Of a stretch of 64,000 bases of DNA, positions 59,056 to 64,000 are shown piece by piece. How positions within the stretch are numbered: the stretch's first letter is position 1; the number at the start of each line of letters is the position of its first letter. The stretch is from Paragonimus skrjabini miyazakii (Eukaryota > Platyhelminthes > Trematoda > Plagiorchiida > Troglotrematidae): positions 89,131 through 153,130 of the forward strand of contig JTDE01021434.1 in the NCBI GenBank assembly GCA_014338405.1, written 5' to 3'. The notes under the pieces are model-generated. The model was not told the origin of the DNA. It saw only the letters and a program-made list of their open reading frames with translations, and did not search any database. Made by a program: the position numbers and the translations under genes.

Positions 59056-59629
59056 CTACTATACTAGGTCAGTCTCAGGTCATCAATTGCGAATGTCTGA
59101 CTGAATGTTGTTTCAGTGTTCATTGTTGAAATGATTGCAGCCAACAGCTTCTTTGAAGTTACCTTTTATTTAGTTCCATGCATTTTTTAAATTATACTTA
59201 TAAACCGTCTAACACGATTTTTCACCTCCTGTAACAACCTATGAAACTATGAATCGGTTAGAACAGGTCTTCAAATGGTTACAACGTAATTATATAATAC
59301 AAACGGTTAATGAAGTATCCAATAATATCATCAACATTAGTGACTCGCCCTTTGAGTGAATAACCCAGGCTTGCTTGGGAATGTGTAACAGTTGAAATGA
59401 AATGATTGGGAAAAAGTTAAAAACCCAGTCGATAAACAAACACTATTAGTTACTATAACCTCAATTTGCAAGTTCTAGGTGTCATTTCAAGAAACTGAAA
59501 ATAAAATGAACACAGACAGTTCTGTGATATCTTGACAGCCCCACCATTCGAGCCACATATGTGAGAAAGTAGCTGTAACTCCCCATGCACACAAACTGCA
59601 TAAAAATTACACATTTGTGCTTGCGAGCT
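59056..59629. other. Unassigned stretch
   Basis: AT-rich, nothing recognised. Confidence 0.3.
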
Positions 59630-59946
59630 AATGCAGTGAAGTTGAGCGATCGTAACATACTACTCACACCACGGCTATTCAGTAGTAGGACCGGAGCATA
59701 TATTTTGACATCGTACAAGCCCCAGGAAAAATGCAGGAAGAAAAAGCAGAGTGCAGCATCGCTCACAGTGGTCCCTGCTACTTAATGGAATTGAGCTTTG
59801 ACGTCTGCGACAACCGAAAAGGTCTGGGTCCGAATCCCGCGTGCAAATGAGTGGTTTTGTTCCAAGTCTTGTTTAAATGCTTAACCCATGTGTTGTTTTG
59901 TCGCTTAAGCAACCCTTGTGTCATCCGCGTTCTTGCATCACAACAC
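59630..59946 (+). repeat. tRNA-derived SINE-like repeat family A, copy 6 (best preserved)
   Basis: A complete unit of about 317 bp. A 5' module (GCGATCGTAACATACTACTC, CCACGGCTATTCAGTAG) is followed by a tRNA-like part: A-box region CTTAATGGAATTGAGC at 59781-59796 and B box GGGTCCGAATCCCGCG at 59826-59841. The tail ends TTCTTGCATCACAACACT. The tRNA-like promoter lies inside the unit, not at its 5' end, in all copies that reach this far (3123, 37335 minus, 30420). Confidence 0.82.
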
Positions 59947-61634
59947 TAAGCAACACTTCGCATTGATGACAATGTGAAACTCAGATTCTACACAATGATA
60001 CATTCACTGCTTAAGGAAACAGAAGTATCGATCGCTGAAGGTCTATCCCACTTAAGTCAACTAAATCGATTAAGTAAACTGATAGAGAGCGAAAGAAACC
60101 TTAGTGGACGAAACTTAGTCGGCTATTCTTTTATCGGCACGATAAGAACAGAACGTCGAACTGTTCGATCTCATCTTGATAACCCCAATCTATTTTCCAT
60201 CTCGTGAACACAGACTGCTTATCCTAATTGTTCACGTTCCGTAACCAGTGTGTCTGTCTGTCACTCGAGCGAAGTTATTGCGTCAGTACCACAATGATTA
60301 ATTTGAAATATATTGTAGTGTCAAAGTCATACACACCGGGACAAAATTTATGGTACAACTGATCATAAACGGCCTGCAATTAAATAATTCTGTTTATCAA
60401 CCGTGACAAACGTCTTCGGCACTGTGTATGCTAATCTTTTTTTAGAGTCCCATGTATTAGCCAAATGGGCCGTATAAGAACTCGCTTTGTGCAGTCAAAT
60501 TGAAATATTGAATCACAAAACAGTTAGGGAACACAAACTAAAGATAACTCGGTACTACATAATAATAATAACAATAATAATTACCGTTACTTTTGTTGTT
60601 GTTGTTGTTGTTTTTGTTGTTGTTGTTGAGTAAGACGTTATTTACATAAATCAGCCTATAACAAATGCTGCTCCGACGCAGCTCTACGCAAATTAAAGAA
60701 GACTACGGATATTAAGAATAATTGGGAACGTGAAACGAACGGAAGTTTTTTATTCGTGCAGAGCAAATGACGTGAATAGATCACTACATCTTCTAAGCTT
60801 TTCACAAAATTTATTATGCGTTTATTCATTATTGTTAAACTCCGATTTTTAAGTATGTACAAACTTCATTCAGTTTCATATGTGGGCAAATTTCCAACAA
60901 TTCTGTTGCAAGAACTTACTTTTATTTGTGAGCACCTTTTCATTTTCTTTCTCATTGAGATTAATCCCAGTTTGAGTATTATTACTAGCGATTTTAAGTA
61001 TTTCAATATATTTCTTATTTGTAATGAAGGACTAAAAATTCACCGTTTGCTTTTTCTAATAACCACGATGTATATAATTTCATATTTACCAGTGAGTAAT
61101 TTATTTTGTCTTTTGTCTAGGGAGGAGCCGTTGTAAACTCTGATCTGTTTGTATTGAAAATGTACTATAGAATGTATAACAAGAATCAACCTAAAAAAAA
61201 TAGATACATCTATAGCAAAAAGCTCCAAACAAATCCTGAGACCGTCTCTAAACAGCAAACGATGCCAGAACCCACAGGTTTTAATATCCCTTTTGATAGA
61301 TACCTCCAGTTCTTGTGCAAAGGCTTACGATTATTTGAACTTTTGCTTCTACGCTTGTTGCCCAATAGAAACTCTGTTGATAGGTTCACTACGATGAAGG
61401 AAGGGGAGAAACACCTGAATCTAGATAGTTATCAAAGACTAAACACTTCAGTTGCGGAGACTCAGTCAAATGTATATTCGATCCGTCGTCGGAACTAAAG
61501 ACTACCACACATTGCAGAAGACATTGAAACTGTTGTGCCAACTCACCAACCGCTGGTGGACTCAAACCATTGAAGTCGAGAAACCAAAAAAAAGTAAGTC
61601 TGCATTCATGGAATTGCTACAAACCATACATTAC
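59947..61634. other. AT-rich stretch with microsatellites
   Basis: (AAT)n at 60560-60582 and (TTG)n at 60591-60629 lie back to back and may be LINE or SINE tails. The open frames at 60816-61136 and 61154-61498 (+) are AT-driven and show no domain. Confidence 0.4.
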
Positions 61635-62065
61635 TGTTGTAAACTCTCGAAAGAATAAGCTAGTTTGTCCGTGATATAGTAATGCGCTTGACAGGAACTG
61701 GATTCTCCTCCCCGTAACAATTAACACAGAAAATCTCGGTCCCGAAAATAACACGACTGTTCCCGTTAATTGCTCCCAAGACAAACCAAAATACGGGTGC
61801 AACAAGCAACTTTGTTCCACTACAACAACGTGTGCATAACGACCTACAAACATTCTCGAATCAGAAAATCGAAGGGCAGTCGCCAAAAATAGTAGTTAAT
61901 GTCACTAAAGCACCAATGAGCATAGCGGAATAAAGGCCGAACGGACAAAAAAAATGCGAAAGTTGCCTTTCGACTGTTCACCACATTTCCGTTCATTTTG
62001 ATTGCGTAAAATCGTTTTCTCGAGGAACGAGGTGATTTGGGACGGAAAAAATTGACACCCTAACA
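61635..62065 (+). mobile_element. Solo LTR, family 1, copy 2 (431 bp)
   Basis: Begins TGTTGTAAACTC and ends GACACCCTAACA. It is flanked by a perfect 5-bp duplication, ATTAC (61630-61634 and 62066-62070). Internal blocks match 9123-9538. It is on the opposite strand from the gag-protease segment at 62874, so the two are not parts of one simple element. Confidence 0.85.
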
Positions 62066-62070
62066 ATTAC

Positions 62071-62873
62071 CATACTTAGACTTCCTTAACTTGGCCGAAT
62101 TCATCATGGACTTGATTATTGTGTTTAGTGAATTTAAACTTATAATTTTACTATAAATAACTGGTCCAAGTAAGATTCCTTCTTTCTTTGAACGCATGAC
62201 AACAGTGTTTGCGGATATTTTCTAAAGGTACACAGAACAGTGACAAGTGACAGATTGTTGAATAAGTGTAAGTATTGCTCCTCTTCGTAAGATAGAACCT
62301 AACATGTCGACTGATTGTTCTTAAAAATAATATCACAAATATTTTTCAGTCAGGAGATAATCAATCCATTCCATTATTTCCAGCAAGGTCAATGATGGAC
62401 AACCGACATGCTTGCTGCCTTCGATTACCTGAAATGATAAACCTGTGTACTACTGCTGTCCTGACTACCGCAGCTCCCTGGAACACAGAAGATCGCAGTG
62501 TGGGATTACAACTTCTGTGTCAAATAAAACGAGATATCAAGCTAGTCGAATACAATTTCTCGTAGCGTCTCCAATATACTACACTGACTATTCATCAATA
62601 ACCCAACAGTTCAAAATTCCATTCGAAAGACCTTACGGTACCCTCCAGTGTTTCGGAGGATGTCGTTTTTTCAAACAGATTTAATGTGATGGTTCCAGGA
62701 ATACAGCAATGAAGTAGTTAAACTAGCTCAACCCCAGAGCCAGCTTCGACGCAATAGTAATAACAACCGAACTAGGCAAAACAAGTAAATTATCCGTCGA
62801 GCACAATTGTACAACTTATAGTCAACAATGTAATAACACAACAATAATGAGAAATAGGTTTAGTGACACTCAC
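62071..62873. other. Unassigned stretch
   Basis: Could contain diverged LTR or intron sequence linked to the minus-strand gag-protease segment. Nothing proven. Confidence 0.3.
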
Positions 62874-63845
62874 CACAACCTCCGTAGTTCAAATGAAAGT
62901 CCGGGTTGTAGTGGTGCCGTTGCCTCTTTTTCACGCGTTCAGGAATTCTCGTCTGCGCCGGGTCGATTGCAGATACTCCTTCAGTAACTGACTGCAAATC
63001 CGAAACAGACTCAGAAACGAAACTTTCAGTCTCAGGAGATTTAAAAGGGACAATCTAAGAGAGAGCTTCAAAATCTTCATACACTTAAGACCGACAATAG
63101 ACGAACCAGGATTGACAACAAAAAATAAACATGAATAAGTGACGGACTGCACATCTGTGAGTGAAAGTTCACATCCGTCAAGAATAGGTAAAGCGTACCC
63201 AGTAATACCCTTAACCGACATATTGGTCGGTTTCAAGATAACAGAATGTTCCAGCCGCTCCATGCAAGCGACAGAAATGAAAGATTCAGTACAACCAGTA
63301 TCAACAATGAAGGAATGTTGGGGGCCACCATTAACAATGAACGATTGTGTTATATGGTGCGCAGAATCAACGGAATTAGTAGAAATCACAGTAAGAGCAA
63401 TGAATTGAAAGTTAGCACTCAAGTTATCATCGTCACAACTGGAGTGTGTAAAAGAAGACTTTGAACTACGGCAAACGGATTGAATGCACCCGATTTTACC
63501 ACACCTGTGGCACTTAGCGTTACGAAATCGACAAGTCAATTGAGAGTGCTTGCTACCACATGACTTACAGTAATCCCACCGTCGGGTAGTATTTAAATTA
63601 GATGCAGGGCGATTATCATCAATTGTATTTCCAGTATTTATCTTTTCAGACAGCCGCCTTTGCTGACCTTCTGATCGTTCCACGTTGTTCAATGGGTTCA
63701 ATGGGTGACAGACGGAAGTAGAAAGCCACGGCTTTTGATGGTTCCGTTTCTCCGGGCGAAGAATCTCTGTACCAGAGGGGTAGTTGCACGCCGCAACTTT
63801 CTTGGTTGTATCAAGGGCTACAACGGGGAATAGATAGATAAACAA
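62874..63845 (-). CDS. Gypsy-type gag zinc-knuckle / retropepsin segment (retroelement or co-opted exon)
   Basis: A minus-strand frame of about 300 codons. Two zinc knuckles lie in the middle: C93-x2-C96-x3-H100-x4-C105, then C112-x2-C115-x4-C120-x4-C125, where a His is expected at 120. A retropepsin-like domain follows, with the active-site motif FIVDTGCTESFI (DTG at 63302-63294) and the flap / ILG-type end SIVGLKCMKIL (63100-63068). There is no in-frame ATG at the start. A stop lies a few codons upstream, while a good acceptor (pyrimidine tract then TTGTAG) ends at 63818. Near 63060 the reading changes frame: the second frame continues as SPETESFVSESVSD to RIPERVKKRQRHHYNPDF and GGCG, then meets a donor-like GTGAGT at 62873. 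It resembles trematode gypsy Gag-Pol. No reverse transcriptase or integrase core is present. Confidence 0.75.
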
Positions 63846-64000
63846 ACAAGTTAATAAGTGCTATCCTACCATGGTTAAACAAGCAATTATGTGACTAGAT
63901 GCACATTCATATAAGTTATGAACTATTTAGCAGACGACCATACATACGTGGCTGTGCACAGAATAGTATGCTGGGATTTGGATAAAGTGTTGGAGTAGCG
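63846..64000. other. Flank of the gag-protease segment
   Basis: Non-coding as far as visible. If the segment is an exon, this is its upstream intron. Confidence 0.35.

Noticed and set aside
1..64000. CRISPR arrays, bacterial operons or a viral genome
   Set aside because: There are no regularly spaced repeats, no operon-like ORFs and no viral structural genes. Spliced GLDC and metazoan LINEs identify animal DNA.

Overview
The window looks like animal genomic DNA from a parasitic flatworm, most likely a digenean trematode. There are no prokaryotic operons. Coding sequence is split by GT-AG introns. The repeats form the combination typical of fluke genomes: CR1-like and RTE-like LINEs, Penelope-like elements with GIY-YIG domains, a gypsy-type gag-protease segment, small solo LTRs and several tRNA-derived short repeats. 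Species cannot be named from sequence alone, and the lineage call rests on remembered family similarity rather than a search.

The only host gene I can support is glycine decarboxylase (P protein of the glycine cleavage system, GLDC) on the + strand. Two adjacent coding exons are visible, 18265-18453 and 37949-38142. They are joined in phase across a 19.5 kb intron and encode about 128 residues near the C-terminal end of the protein. No earlier or later exon was recognised, so nearly all other sequence here probably lies inside GLDC introns. A second possible spliced exon (62874-63817, minus) encodes two zinc knuckles and a retropepsin-like domain. It is either a decayed gypsy element or a co-opted derivative.

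Layout. 1-157: end of a tRNA-derived repeat (family A). 2826-8110: two CR1-like LINEs on the minus strand, the first interrupted by a family A repeat and the second missing its catalytic reverse-transcriptase core. 8110-9625: family B tRNA-like repeats, one split by a 416-bp solo LTR with a 5-bp target duplication. 11880-12690: a possible BEL/Pao scrap. 15110-17810: two Penelope-like fragments in opposite orientation. 18265-18453: GLDC exon. 18655-19035: a large inverted repeat whose arms each carry a hammerhead-ribozyme-like motif. 19659-20230 and 27748-28235: a direct repeat pair. 23932-24106: a second inverted repeat. 24837-25075 and 29707-29931: a second solo-LTR family. 34415-34700: Penelope fragment. 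37080-40521: CR1-like fragments surrounding the second GLDC exon. 41600-45380: a nearly full-length but decayed RTE LINE with a family B repeat nested in it. 46625-51300: CR1 and RTE 3' ends and a GC-rich repeat. 54555-54845: Penelope GIY-YIG tail. 58340-59055: inverted repeat next to a CR1 tail. 59630-59946: best copy of family A. 61635-62065: second copy of the first solo-LTR family. 62874-63845: gag-protease segment.

All recognised reverse-transcriptase elements carry stops, frameshifts, deletions or 5' truncations, so none looks autonomous. The interest lies in the nesting, the hammerhead-like hairpin, the solo LTRs with intact target duplications, and the spliced-looking gag-protease exon.
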